Assembly (NCBI GenBank): GCA_951217055.1
Contig: OX578277.1
Span: forward strand, 102,675,511 to 102,739,510
Length of the DNA: 64,000 nucleotides
Reading direction: 5' to 3'
Source: Gerris lacustris
Lineage: Eukaryota; Arthropoda; Insecta; Hemiptera; Gerridae
The translations under genes were made by a program, and so were the position numbers. This document shows positions 32,135 to 43,004 of the stretch, one piece after another. Numbering within the stretch: position 1 is the stretch's first letter; each line of letters starts with the position of its first letter. Under the pieces are notes generated by a model. The model was not told where the DNA came from and made no database searches. It saw only the letters and a program-made list of their open reading frames with translations.

Positions 32135-34986
32135 TGGGTCTTTTGAATGCCATTTTACAAAATGTCAGGGGTCTGAGGACAAAATCCGATAGTTTTTTGT
32201 CGTCAATCTCAGGTTCTGATTACGACCTTATTTTCATTTCTGAAACCTGGTTTGACTCTACCTCTCTTAACTGCCACTTCTTTCCCGAAAATTATAATGT
32301 TGAACGCTGTGACAGAAACCGTAAAATCTCCGGATGTTTAGATGGGGGCGGAGTTTGCACAGCTATAAAAAGCTCCTTCAAATATTTAAGACGTTTTGAC
32401 CTTGAATCTAGTAAGATCGAGTGTGTCTGGATTGAGCTATTTCTGGCTAACACTAAGCCTTTGCTAATTGGTAACCACTACCTTCCGGACCATCTGGAAA
32501 ACAATGATTTACTCCTTTACATACAAAACCTAATAGATTTTCTTCCCTGCAACTCTCCAACTCTTATTGTCGGCGATTTCAATATTCCTAAAATGAATTG
32601 GACAAATTTTATCTTTAACGGCCCATCTTCTAAACTTTCTCGAGCATCACATCTGTCCTTGCTCTGCCAATCTCTTAGTTTGCAGCAATACAACTTCATA
32701 AAAAACACAAATGATGTAATTCTTGATCTCGTTTTTTCAAATTTCCCGTCCAATGTTACCCGGTGCAGTGAACCATTAGTTCGTGAAGATAGTCACCATC
32801 CATCACTTTTTGTAACTCTCATTAAAATGCCTACGTCTTCTTTTAAATTAAAAAACAGCTTCTCTTTCGTCAACTACAAAAAGGGAGATTATGAGTCACT
32901 TCTTAAATTTTATTCGACCATCGACTGGTCACCAGTTGAAAATGAAGAGAATATTGACAGTAAAGTAAAACTCTTAACTGAATTAGTGCAAGAAGGTATA
33001 ACGAAATTTATTCCTATCGACGCAGTGAAGCGAAACAAATACCCTTTATGGTTCTCAAACGAGCTTAAATACTATATTAAAAAGAAGAATTACTACCGCA
33101 GGAAGCACAGCAAAACAAAGAAGCATATATATCTTAATCTACAACGAATCTACCAACGCTTGTTCAAACTACATTTCAAATTTGATCTCCGCAAACATAG
33201 GCATGAACTCGACCAATCCCTCAGGAATAATACAAGCTTGTTTTGGAAGGAAGTAAAGAAGATGCAAGGATCAAACCACCGAACTTCCTTCAGCCTCACT
33301 ACCACCGATGGAATAACATCCGACCCTCCTACTGTGTCTAAGGCGTTTGCACAACATTTTGCCTCCGTGTTTCCCCATTCGCCGACTATTTCTTCTGATC
33401 CTTCCAAACTTGATACTGGGCCAATATCCCCATCTTCTCTCTCCACAAGTCAAAATCCTCTGAATATCCATATTCCCGCCATTTCTTCCACAGCTGTCCT
33501 TGAATCTATATCCACTTTAAAATCATCATATTCTTGTGGTTGTGACAATATTCCAGGTTTTTTAGTAAAAAAGTTCGCATCCATTTTTGCCCCAGTTCTC
33601 GCTTCTATTTTTAATTGCTCTCTTGCTTCTTCTACTTTTCCTTCCCTCTGGAACCAAGCACTTATAGTCCCGGTATTTAAATCAGGCGATCGCTCTGACG
33701 TTAAAAACTACAGACCCATATCAATTTGTAATGTTTTTTCTAAAGTTTTCGAACGCACCCTCCATTCTTATTTATCCTCCTTAATCTACCCTCTTCTTAA
33801 TCCTCGTCAGCATGGTTTTGTTCCAAATAAATCTACAAATAGCAACTTAGTATCTTTCTTATCGTATCTTGGTCCATCTGTTGCTAAAGGTTCACAGGTT
33901 GATGCAATTTTCTTTGATTTCAGTAAGGCGTTTGACCTTGTTAACCACACCATCTTAATAAACAAACTTACATCTCTTTCTTTACATCCCCAATTAGTAT
34001 CATTTTTTAGTAGCTATTTATCAAACAGAACTTGTCAAGTCAAAATAAACAACCATTTATCGCAATCTTACTGCGCTTATTCAGGCGTCCACCAAGGATC
34101 AATTCTAGGGCCTTTACTGTTTCTTGCTTTCATTAATGACTTATGCGAAGTTATTAATTGTCCCTTCCTATTATTTGCGGATGACTTAAAAATATTTTTA
34201 AAGGTCGATTCTCTTTCCTCTTGCCAAATTCTCCAAAAGGATATCGATGCCATATCTTCGTGGTGCAAAACAAATAAAATGATTATAAATACCGAAAAGA
34301 CATCTTTCGTGTCGTTCTCCCGACGTCGACACCCTTTGCAATTCAAATATGTTCTTGATGGCACTCTTCTTACCCGCGCCGATTCTGTTTGTGATCTTGG
34401 TATCATATTAGATTCTAGACTTAAGTTGGATTTGTATATAAACTCAATAGTTACTAAAGCTTCTCAGCGTCTTGGCCTTATCCGTAAAATTAGTCACCAT
34501 CTTTCACTTGAATGTTTCCTTAGTCTTTATGTTTCTCTAGTCAGGCCTCTCCTTGAATATGCTGTGCCTGTCTGGAACAACCTCGCCTTGATGCGCTCGG
34601 ACCAAATCGAGAGAGTACAGCGGCTTTTTGTGCGAATCTGCTATCTTCGATACTTCTTCAGGAGGGCTTACTACTCATATGAGCATTTATCTGAGCGCCT
34701 TGAACTCTCGTCTTTGCGTCGGAGGAGGAAAGCCTATGAAATTTTGTACCTGTCTAAGGCTCTAAATGGCGAGCTTCGCTGTGAGGAAGTTGCCTCTCAA
34801 GTTGTGGTTCTACCTGTTGGACGTCGAGCTAGCAGATTTGCGTATATCAAGCAGATATCTGACATATGTCCCCTAGTTCGTTGCGTCCATTCTCTTAATT
34901 CTCTGTGCCGTACTAACAGTGATATCAAAGTCTCTACCCTATTAAAACTTAAAACCATTCTTTCTCTCCTTTCCCATGGCCAGTAA
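32134..34986 (+). CDS. LINE ORF2: AP-type endonuclease and reverse transcriptase
   Basis: 950 codons. The N-terminal endonuclease shows QNVRGL (9-14), ISETW with Glu37, GDFNIP (147-152) and DSHHPS (219-224), the form of the SDH motif seen in this superfamily. The reverse transcriptase has NYRPIS, DFSKAFD (Asp595), GVHQGSILGPLLF and the catalytic FADD (681-684), all intact. A thumb and C-terminal region follow; no RNase H domain or CCHC knuckle is seen. It would nick target DNA and prime reverse transcription there. No frameshift or internal stop is present. The placement in Jockey/CR1 is by motif style; the clade needs a tree. Confidence 0.95.
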   Translation: MGLLNAILQNVRGLRTKSDSFLSSISGSDYDLIFISETWFDSTSLNCHFFPENYNVERCDRNRKISGCLDGGGVCTAIKSSFKYLRRFDLESSKIECVWIELFLANTKPLLIGNHYLPDHLENNDLLLYIQNLIDFLPCNSPTLIVGDFNIPKMNWTNFIFNGPSSKLSRASHLSLLCQSLSLQQYNFIKNTNDVILDLVFSNFPSNVTRCSEPLVREDSHHPSLFVTLIKMPTSSFKLKNSFSFVNYKKGDYESLLKFYSTIDWSPVENEENIDSKVKLLTELVQEGITKFIPIDAVKRNKYPLWFSNELKYYIKKKNYYRRKHSKTKKHIYLNLQRIYQRLFKLHFKFDLRKHRHELDQSLRNNTSLFWKEVKKMQGSNHRTSFSLTTTDGITSDPPTVSKAFAQHFASVFPHSPTISSDPSKLDTGPISPSSLSTSQNPLNIHIPAISSTAVLESISTLKSSYSCGCDNIPGFLVKKFASIFAPVLASIFNCSLASSTFPSLWNQALIVPVFKSGDRSDVKNYRPISICNVFSKVFERTLHSYLSSLIYPLLNPRQHGFVPNKSTNSNLVSFLSYLGPSVAKGSQVDAIFFDFSKAFDLVNHTILINKLTSLSLHPQLVSFFSSYLSNRTCQVKINNHLSQSYCAYSGVHQGSILGPLLFLAFINDLCEVINCPFLLFADDLKIFLKVDSLSSCQILQKDIDAISSWCKTNKMIINTEKTSFVSFSRRRHPLQFKYVLDGTLLTRADSVCDLGIILDSRLKLDLYINSIVTKASQRLGLIRKISHHLSLECFLSLYVSLVRPLLEYAVPVWNNLALMRSDQIERVQRLFVRICYLRYFFRRAYYSYEHLSERLELSSLRRRRKAYEILYLSKALNGELRCEEVASQVVVLPVGRRASRFAYIKQISDICPLVRCVHSLNSLCRTNSDIKVSTLLKLKTILSLLSHGQ

Positions 34987-35047
34987 TATTCACTAAGTAA
35001 TTAACCTCTTGAGCGCTTATCTCGTGGCTTCAAGGCTGCATAAGGCT

Positions 35048-35118
<71 letters not shown>

Positions 35119-35380
35119 GTCAAAATCTGCTCAGTAGTTTAGGCTCCTTGCGTCTGCTCAGATGTCAGACGACAGACAGATTTTTTTTTTTAAAAACACC
35201 TTTTTTTAGACTCAGGGACCCTCAAAACGTGTAAATCCATTATAATCATAAAATGAAATTTTCGTGCCATCACAATACTTTCTCTTTATATGAGAAAGTA
35301 AAAATAATCTGTTTGGTTAAAGATTAGAGAACATAGTGGGGTGTTGTATCAAACTATTTGTTTCTTAAAATTCAATTTTT

Positions 35381-36068
35381 AGGGTTTCGTTGGTAAAACC
35401 AAAAAAAGAAACCCTTATAGTTTCGTTCCTGTGTCTGTCTGTCTGTCACTTTGTACGGTTCCAATAACTTTTGAATCAAAAGAGATAAAAACATGAAACT
35501 TTCCAGTATTAAAGATCATTTTGACGCGCACGCAGGAAAAATATAGAGAACTCAAAATTATCAGCTGTTCAAATTCAAAATGGCGAAGAATTCTCGTCAC
35601 CCGAAAAAAATATTTTTTTTAAATTTTGAGTGGGGTATCAAATGAAAGGTATTGAAGAGTAGATTACAAATATATATACCACTTGTGGATAGAGTTGAAT
35701 TTTCGACGCCATTTTGTCAAAAAACATAAAAATTTTGCGTTCCCCCCCCCTTAAAATCGTATTTCCGCTCTTACTAAAAATATAGAAAAATATGCAACAT
35801 GTGTGGTCTAGTGGGCCATAGAAAAAGTAAGATTAGCAATTAGATCTGATTTACTGGGAATCCAAGATGGCGGATAATTCATGTCACTCGAAAAAAAAAT
35901 ATTTTTTAAAATTTTTTTGAGGGGTATCAAATGAAAGGTATTGAAGAGTAGATTACAATTATATATAGATAGCACTTGTGGATACTGTTTAATTTTGTCA
36001 AAAAACATACAAATTTTGCCCCCCCCCTTACACTAATTTTATGTTCACGATACCAACGAAACCCTTTT
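35381..36068 (+). repeat. AGGGTTTCGTTGG family, nearly complete copy
   Basis: Left end AGGGTTTCGTTGGTA and right end TACCAACGAAACCCT are inverted repeats. The left terminus also pairs locally with AAAGAAACCCTTATAG, then comes CTGTCTGTCTGTCAC. An internal block around GGGGTATCAAATGAAAGGTA followed by TTGAAGAGTAGATTACAA is present twice (about 35630 and 35925), an internal duplication of roughly 290 bp. C runs near 35743 and 36020. Confidence 0.82.
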
Positions 36069-36990
36069 TACGTGAGACTTCACGCCTATCCAATTTATTT
36101 GTATTAGATGTTATCAGAATACATTTTTTTTATCTCTTTTTTATCGCACAAGACAACAATTTTAATTGTTATACTGATAAGGTAAAAGGTAACAATAACA
36201 TATTGATACTTAGGCAGATGTAAGATTACTTACATCTGCATGTATATGAAAATACATTTGATGGTTGTAGTTAGTAGGTAATGTAATTAATTGCAAATGA
36301 AAATATGAAATTTTCGTTATATTCTTTTAAGTAGGTGAAATGTTTTTGTGGTTCAGCTCTTCACTTACCTACTGTTAAAACGCCTTCCACTTATAATATA
36401 TTATGAAAAAAACATTGTAACAATAAAAGTCTATATTAAAAATAGGATGTTGAGAAACATAATAAATAATAATATATTTCTGAAAATGTGATTTAGATAA
36501 AGTTATCAACATGATTTATTGCAGCTGTTATTACCATATGGTAAAACTTTATCAACATATTATGCCAGCTTAAATGCAAATCGCTTTTGCTTTATATTTA
36601 TTGTAGATTACACTTGTCCCAATCAAAACGTCAATAAATTATTTATAAATGTTGCTAATCATTGTTTTGCGTGTAGTTTTATGCTGTCATAATTATTAGT
36701 TTATTATAATAGCGAACTTTACTTAGAAGGAAAACTTTTTGCGCATTCCACTAATTAATATTGAGATTACCTTTTTGTTGAGCTACAGTGTTTAATCTGT
36801 ACCACTTATAGAATTAAGTAATTTTTTATTTGTAAAAAGTATTTTTATATTTTATAAAGGCATTATAAAATATTTTAAATACAAAAAATACTTTTTACAA
36901 ATAAAAAATTACTTGTGGATAATAAAAATACACATTTGTGCATCATAGCTTCCTCGCATCCCATATTTCATATACTTAAATGATTTTAAG
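36069..36990. other. AT-rich intron sequence
   Basis: A pair CTTTTTACAAATAAAAAATT / AATTTTTTATTTGTAAAAAG (about 36820-36912) forms a hairpin around AT-rich sequence. No gene. Confidence 0.5.
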
Positions 36991-36991
36991 C

Positions 36992-37194
36992 CAGTGGCGT
37001 ATCCAGCGGCTAGGTCTGGAGGGGGCACATTCTAAGTCAGCTTAGATTGGGGGGGGGGGGGGGATTCGTAGTGGTAACAAGAAAAGGGAACTACTTATTC
37101 AACAAAGTAGCTGTCCCCCCTCCCCCCCCCCCAAAAAAACAAAAAAAACCACGTGCCCCCTGTGCCCCCCCCCCCCCCCCTGGATACGCCACTG
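36992..37194. mobile_element. hAT-like MITE (203 bp) with G and C runs
   Basis: TSD TTTTAAGC (36984-36991, 37195-37202). Ends CAGTGGCGTATCCAG and CTGGATACGCCACTG are exact inverted repeats. Inside are a run of G near 37051-37063 and runs of C near 37121 and 37166, which could pair. Non-coding. Confidence 0.93.
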
Positions 37195-37619
37195 TTTTAA
37201 GCTATTACAAACTATTACTATTATTGTCGAATTTATTTACTTTTCCCTTGTCTATTTAAATTTGTCAAATTTGTTTTGATTTTTTAGATGAATTAAAGTA
37301 TCGATTTAGCAGAAAGTTGAAATTAATCTGGAGATATCTGCGGGCTACTTTGGACAAACCAACCAAATTTCATAAAAATCAGTCGAGTACTTTTTAAGAT
37401 ATAGGTGTAAATAAATTTATGGAAGAGAAACAAATGGAAGCAGAAGTTTGAAACTTATATGTGACCAACAATGGGCTAATTATCGCCTATCATCCAAATT
37501 CCATTAAAATCGCCAATCATAGTTCGCAAAAATTGAGCTACAGACAGACACGGAACCAAAAATGTTCCCTGATGTCTGAAATAGATTTTAGTCTCGGAAT
37601 TTTGTAAATCGGAGACATA

Positions 37620-38195
37620 ATAGTACATTACGCGTCGAGTGCGGAAAGTAGCAATTTGGATGCGAGTGTGGAGTTTGCACCCGAGCGATAGCGAGGGTAA
37701 CACGAGCAATGCAAAATGCCGTTTTCGCACGAGTTGCGTACCGTACTTTATCTACGATTGTTAGATTTAAATAATAAATACAGAAAAAAATAAACTTGCT
37801 GTATGTAAGTTTGTATCTCTTTTCTTGATAAAGATGGCATTAATCTTGAGTTGTATTTTTTGCCGAATCAATTATTTCTGGAGGAGTATTATTCTCTACA
37901 TTTTCGTCAAAGCCACTTGATTCATTCATTGTTTTTTACTAAAAACTCGATATAAACAGTTACTTTAATAAAAGAATAGCAAATTAGTTTTGTTATATGT
38001 AAACAAACTCGCTAATCGTGCGTAAAGCTGAAGAATTCCTCTTCTTTACCGCGCTAGCGTGGTAAAGAAGAGGAATTGTTTAGAACTATGAGACGCGAAT
38101 GCGCAATGAATACAAGTACGTAAATAACCACTTTCTACGCATCTAAACAGAGATATAATGTTTATATTTCGTATCAATCGTAGATAAAAGAAATT
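37620..38195 (-). mobile_element. Dispersed element W, copy 1, inserted in family X
   Basis: Shares with 62225-62640 a long collinear block: TTTACGCACGATTAGC, GTAACTGTTTATATCGAG, a 29-codon frame, AATCGTAGATAAAGTACGGT, then CAACTCGTGCGAAAAC and GCAAACTCCACACTCGCAT. A 44-bp hairpin (38036-38079, AATTCCTCTTCTTTACCGCG paired with its complement) lies near one end. Class unknown. Confidence 0.72.
37843..37932 (-). CDS. 29-codon frame in element W, copy 1 (hypothetical)
   Basis: From ATG to TAA on the minus strand, 29 residues: MNESSGFDENVENNTPPE then IIDSAKNTTQD. Copy 2 at 62311-62400 encodes a protein of exactly the same length with 15 identical residues including the final NTT-x-acidic pattern, and no indel. 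Not a known domain; it could be a micropeptide, a captured first exon or chance. Coordinates are accurate to a few bases. Confidence 0.3.
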
Positions 38196-39040
38196 CGTTG
38201 TTCAGAACGATCACAAAGCTTCCGTCACCTTCGGTAAGCTCGGAAGCAAAATCAAAACGATTTTTACAGTTTTTAAATACGGGGGAAAATTAAATACATT
38301 TGACAATAATAGTTTGTAAAAGCATAAAATCATTAAAGTGTTCAAAATAGGACGGGAAAAACTAAAATTAAAATAAATTAAATAGTATTCAGATAGGACG
38401 GGAGGAAGCTATGTGCCACACTAATTGGCAGATTATGTTTAAATAAATAATGTATTCCTTGTTATATGGATAAATCTGTAAGCAGTCTTTACTTATTAAT
38501 TTAATAAATGTTTTCGAAGAATAGTAAGGATCTATTGACCATACATGTTTACAAATTATGTCAGCCTATATTTATTCAACAGAAATAAATAATCATTCAT
38601 TTAACTAACAAATAAGAAAACGAAAATCTGCGACATGATTGTAAGTACATTGTACATACCTAAAAGAAACAAAAATAAAACGTACTTAAATGAAACAAGA
38701 AAAATTAGAAGTCTGAGAAAGCTATTATATTATATGGCGACGAACGATAGAGGAACATGTAATATTTAGTAGGAAAAAGGAGCTCAAAGTAAAGAAGAAT
38801 AGTCGAAGAAAAAAGAAGAAAACGTAGATGGTGTGAATACGTAAAGGCTCTATCCTAGTTCGGAATGAAAGGAGATGCAAAGTACATACAATAATACCAA
38901 CATCCGTTTTAACGAACTCTTTGAGGCCAACCAACACTGTTTTCATTCTTGTAAAATATTAGTTCTCAAATAAAACTGATTTAGGTATATTTCTTAAAAA
39001 AGAACAAAAGTTATTTTCCAATTATTGGCACATAAATATA

Positions 39041-39632
39041 GTCTAGGAGATAGCGAGCACAAAACTGTCTGACTAACATCAAGCTAGAATTTTGTATATA
39101 AGTTAATCTTTTAGCGCCTTTTAAGAATATGTGGTCGGCTAAGTTCGTCTGCGGGACATAAGCTTGGCAATAGGCGTTTGAAAAAAAAAAAAAAAACCGG
39201 TGGAGAGCGGCCATGTCTCACCAATTATGGAGGACAATGTGATTTTCAAGATCCTGTGTACAAAATTAGTTAGTCGACCGAAAATCAAGTTGATGTTAGT
39301 TTGTTACTTATTAAGTTATATGATAGGTAAGTCATTCAAATATTGCTTCAAATCAAAGTAATCACCTATTAAGTGACAAACTAACATCAACTTGATTTTC
39401 GGTCTACTAACTAATAATTTTGTACTAAGAATCATGAAAATCACATTGTCCACAATAATTGGCGAGACATGACCGCTCTCAACCGGTTTTTTTTAAATGC
39501 CTATTGCATATCTATGTCCCGCAGACGAACTTAGCCGACCACATATCCTTTAAATGCACCAAAAGATTAACTTGTACGCAAACTTCTAGCTTGATGTAAG
39601 GTAGACCTTTTTTTGCACGCTATCTCCTGGAC
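39041..39632. mobile_element. Long-TIR MITE, family P, copy 4 (592 bp)
   Basis: GTCTAGGAGATAGCGAGC at the left, GCTATCTCCTGGAC at the right, TA flanks. The longest copy, with the central GTTAGTTTGT palindrome intact. Confidence 0.87.
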
Positions 39633-39667
39633 TAATTAATAGTATTATTAAACTTTATAAAAATTTA

Positions 39668-39778
39668 CAGCCCCTACTCCTTCAATCAAATATCAAACTT
39701 GCGCCACCCACTTATATGAGGGATGATGTCAGCCCCAGATTTGATTTCCCCTATATTTGATGGAAGGAGTAGGGGCTG
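39668..39778. mobile_element. 111-bp fold-back element
   Basis: CAGCCCCTACTCCTTC at the left, GAAGGAGTAGGGGCTG (one extra base) at the right, with ATCAAATAT / ATATTTGAT continuing the arms. Confidence 0.75.
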
Positions 39779-39779
39779 A

Positions 39780-40000
39780 GTGGCGTGACTTGGGTGGCGA
39801 CGTGTGACAGGCTCAATTGAAAAAAAAAGGGTAGACCGGGTGGCGCCACCTGTGGGTGGTGGCTAGACCGTCGGACGGTCGACCGTATAGCGCCACCCGG
39901 CAGGTGGCGCCACCTCGTGTGACAGGTTCCGTCTATTCTCATAGACGACCGGGTAGCGCCACCCAGGTGGCGCTACCTGGGTGGCGAAGTGTGTCACCCC
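39780..40000. repeat. GC-rich block of GGTGGCGCCACC palindromes
   Basis: The perfect palindrome GGTGGCGCCACC occurs twice with several near copies (TAGCGCCACCC, GGTGGCGCTACC), plus GACCGTCGGACGGTCGAC. GC content is far above the surroundings. Repeated GTGTGACAGG/GTGTGTCAC suggests a transposon, but ends and TSD were not settled. Confidence 0.6.
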
Positions 40001-40139
40001 CCTAAGAGTTGTAGGTACAAGGCTCAAAAAATGTTCTGCGTATTAGTGCGTGTATTTTGGTACATTTTAATGATTTTATGCTTATTCGACCAAATTTTGT
40101 CATATTTATTTGATTCCTCTCCCCCCCCCCCCCATATTT

Positions 40140-40560
40140 TAAATCGGTCAATATTATTTTGATTTTTACATGAAAGAGTGCAGACGTTTGAAATTTATCT
40201 TGGGCTATCTGTGGGCTACTTTCAACCAACCATCCAATTTTCATAAAAAATTAGATAAGTACTTTAGAAAGATATAGGTGTAAATAAATGTATGTTTGTG
40301 CGCATGTGGAAGAGAAATAAATGTGCGCAGAAGGTTGAAACTTATATGGGACCAACAATATAGGCTAATTATGACTCACTATTAAAATTTCATTAAAATC
40401 GGACTAGCTTTTAAGATATGTTGGTTCGCAAAAATGTTGAACAATAGACCGACAGACAGACACGGAACCAAAAATGTTCCCTGATGCAGACAACAGAAAA
40501 CGGATATCTGTCTTTGAATTTTTGAAATCATAGTCATAAAAAATGTTCGTCTTCAAAACA
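40140..40560 (-). repeat. Repeat family X copy, reverse orientation
   Basis: Contains GATATAGGTGTAAATAAATG, GGAAGAGAAATAAATG, GACAGACAGACACGGAACC and AAAATGTTCCCTGATG, the reverse strand of the family X core. A 14-base C run precedes it. Confidence 0.8.
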
Positions 40561-41859
40561 TTCACATAGTTTTCAGGAAGATCGGAAGGAATATGAAATT
40601 TATGTCAAAACATTGTTTATATAGCAAACATAATATATGTTAGAGATTTAATTAATTTGTGAGATTAGATATTTTATCCCACCTGTTCTAAGAAAACTTT
40701 TGCTTGTATTCGTGAAGGTGATTTTTCATTTTTTTTTTTTATAAAGCATTCTTCCATCATTAATTTTAATATAACATCCACCTTAAAAAAACCCATTTAA
40801 AGGTAAAAAATAGTCAGAGTGGAAATTTCTAAGAACAAAAAAAAAATAGAGATTTATATTCCATGTAACTATCCCTTTCACAGACTTGTATAAAGGGCTT
40901 ATCGAAAACTCACACTTTCCTTTGAGCATATATAACTTTAATGTACTTTATCGTTAGTCATTGATTTTTTAAACACGCTATACCTACCCACATTATCCAA
41001 GAATGAAAGTTTTTAAGAAAAAAATAAGGAGTATTATTAATAGTGGGCGAATAAAATGTGAGAATTTTGTTTGAATTTCTTCGGAAAGTTGGTGTTATAT
41101 AGGTTGATATATTAGATAAAAGGTCGTTACATTAGATAGCAATTAGTCTGATGGAGGTGGAACATCAAATGTAAATAGCAAATTTAGCTAATCTTAAAAT
41201 GGATCTTGCCGAGTAATCTATATTACAGACGTGCAAAGTATAGTAAAAAGACGATATTTCATATTTTTTAATTTTTAAAAAAAAATTTTAAAACTAATTA
41301 AAATTTTCTTTTTACCACATATTTCTTAAAATTATCTTTTAAAAATAGAATTTACATATCACTTATCACATAATTATACTATTGATTTATACTTATCTTA
41401 ACTTGGAATTTATAAATTACATGTACTGAAAAGAAACAAGTTTCTAAATTGAGTCTATTAAATACAGTAAGACCAGATAATGGATGTTTATTTTTTTTAA
41501 AAAAATCTTTCGCGGGTATAATAATAAGATTTGTAATTTTAAGTCACGCAATGTGCTTCTTCTTTGGTTTATAAAATAAGCTACAGTTTACAGTTTCTTG
41601 AGAAAAACATCGTACAAATAATCAGCACTAAGATAAGCTTATTTGAAATAAGACAGCTACTATGGTATTCTAGGGACAGTTAACAATTCTTCATTAGTTA
41701 GTGCTTATAATTTCATATCTTCATATAAAACACTTTTTTGGCGTAATTTTAAGTCACTCAATGTGCTTATTCTTTGATTTATAAAAAAAGCTACATTTTC
41801 TTAAGAGAAACATCGTACAAAAATAATCGTCACTAAATAACTTATTCAATTTTTATAAC
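40561..41859. other. AT-rich intron sequence
   Basis: GTAATTTTAAGTCAC followed by GCAATGTGCTTCTTC occurs twice (about 41535 and 41740) with the sequence that follows, a diverged local duplication of about 200 bp that recurs near 42010-42150. No gene. Confidence 0.5.
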
Positions 41860-42030
41860 GTTTTGGTAGTATTTATACTACGGAACGTTTACATTTTAAT
41901 TTACCTAAATCAAATTATAATTACTATTTACAAAGGGAGACTCGAGTCGGGTTAGAGTCCCGGCGCTGAAGTCTATTTTTCTCTGTCTGTCTCCCTTTGT
42001 AAATAGTAATTATAATTTGATTTAAATTAA
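41860..42030. mobile_element. Short relative of the tRNA-containing element
   Basis: Arms CAAATTATAATTACTATTTA then CAAAGGGAGAC and their inverse ending TAATTATAATTTG enclose GGGTTAGAGTCCCGGCGC and TCTATTTTTCTCTGTCTGTC. The latter matches the tail seen at 14550-14580. Only the B-box part of the tRNA-like region is recognisable. Confidence 0.65.
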
Positions 42031-42290
42031 TAAATAACTTAATTGAAATAAGGAAGCCACTATAGTATTTTAGCACCGGTTAACAATTCTTCATTAGTTT
42101 ATGCTTATTATTTCATATATTCATACTAATCACTTTTTTGGCATTCTCCTGGAAATTTCACAGTTTTATACTGTAGCGACAGTTCAATCATCTTAATTTG
42201 TATAAATAATAAAGGATTTACACACATACACAACAAACACAATAACAATAACAATTAGCAAATTATTTGACAAATAAAATAAGAACATAC

Positions 42291-42369
42291 CTAAAAGTCC
42301 ACCATATGTCGAAACACATGACATTCATCCAAAAGAACGTTGCGAGGAAGGCAAACTGCATTATGTAAC
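42291..42369 (-). CDS. Methuselah-like GPCR, TM3 exon
   Basis: A 79-base minus-strand exon, acceptor TTTTGTTACAG, donor GTATGT. It reads [20 protein letters not shown] then IWWTF and two bases of a Ser codon. [15 protein letters not shown] is the most distinctive motif of methuselah-type receptors (end of TM3). The first two bases complete a codon, probably Gly, from an upstream exon not seen in the window. The intron downstream is 23,773 bases. Confidence 0.92.
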
Positions 42370-42588
42370 CTGTAACAAAAAATAAAATAATAAATAAAAT
42401 AATTTCCTGTATAGTTTAAATAACTGTGTTGATTGTTGATCTCTATTGGGACAGTTATAATAAAGAGAACTGATTGTTACAACATAGTTAATTATCAATG
42501 CAGTAAATTAAAATGTTAATTATTTAGTGCTATTCACTAATCAACTCAAATATTATCCACCTTTTCAAGTTAATATTTTTTACTTTCT

Positions 42589-43002
42589 CATATATATAGT
42601 ATGCAGAATAAAAGAAAGTATTGTGATGGAGCAAAAGTTAATTTTAAATACGGTTTAAGGTCCCTTAAGTCTGAAAAAGTGTTTTTTTATTTTTTTTAAT
42701 GTATGCATATTATGTTGTCTGTTGTCTTTGCATACGTGTTGAGTCTAAACTACTACTGGACTGATTTTGACGATAATTAGCGTATAAATGTTTAGAAAAT
42801 GCATACCAATAGGGAATATCAAGAAATATATTTTATCTAGAAAATTCATTCAATAGGTTTGGATGGCGCAAAAACCCAAATACTCAAGAAACATTTTTTG
42901 AAAAAGTTTTAAACCATTTTTAAAAAAAATATAGACCATTTTAATACAAATTTAACCATTCAAGTCGTTTTCCCAAGAAAACGATTTCTAATTTCCGAGA
43001 TA
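42589..43002 (-). repeat. Dispersed repeat family G, diverged copy, reverse
   Basis: Begins TACTTTCTCATATATA and AAAGAAAGTATTGTGATGG, then GTTGTCTGTTGTC, TACTGGACTGATTTTGACG and GTCGTTTTCCCAAGAAAACG. Much more diverged than copies 1 and 2. Confidence 0.8.
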
Positions 43003-43004
43003 TA

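Larger units (their letters stand above)
30805..35114 (+). mobile_element. Full-length non-LTR retrotransposon (Jockey/CR1 superfamily)
   Basis: About 4.3 kb: a short 5' leader (88 bases), two open frames sharing a TAATG overlap, a 64-base 3' UTR and an uninterrupted run of 64 A. The insertion lies in family G copy 3: the left flank ends CCAAATTTT and the right flank begins TTTTGTCAAAATC, giving a duplication of at least AAATTTT, partly hidden by the tail. Both frames are uninterrupted and the A tail is long and pure, which suggests a recent insertion. It is antisense to the receptor gene in whose largest intron it sits. Confidence 0.95.
30367..35302 (+). repeat. Dispersed repeat family G, copy 3, split by the LINE
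   Basis: The left part 30367-30804 ends at GTGTGCCAAATTTT and the right part resumes at 35115 (TTTTGTCAAAATCTGCTCAG), running to the family's GAGAAAGTA end. Together they make one copy, interrupted by 30805-35114. It carries more substitutions than copies 1 and 2. Confidence 0.9.
37270..38247 (-). repeat. Repeat family X copy, split by element W
   Basis: Minus-strand start GCTTCCGAGCTTACCGAAGG at 38247, then TGTGATCGTTCTGAA. The family order resumes at about 37615 with TCTCCGATTT, TTCCCTGATG (as the reverse strand), CTGTCTGTAG and continues to about 37270. A second, plus-strand piece of the same family (38248-38437, ending AGGAAGCTATGTGCCACAC) abuts its head. Confidence 0.75.

Noticed and set aside
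30721..34406. Minus-strand and off-frame open frames across the LINE
   Set aside because: All overlap the two well-supported plus-strand frames and carry no domain.
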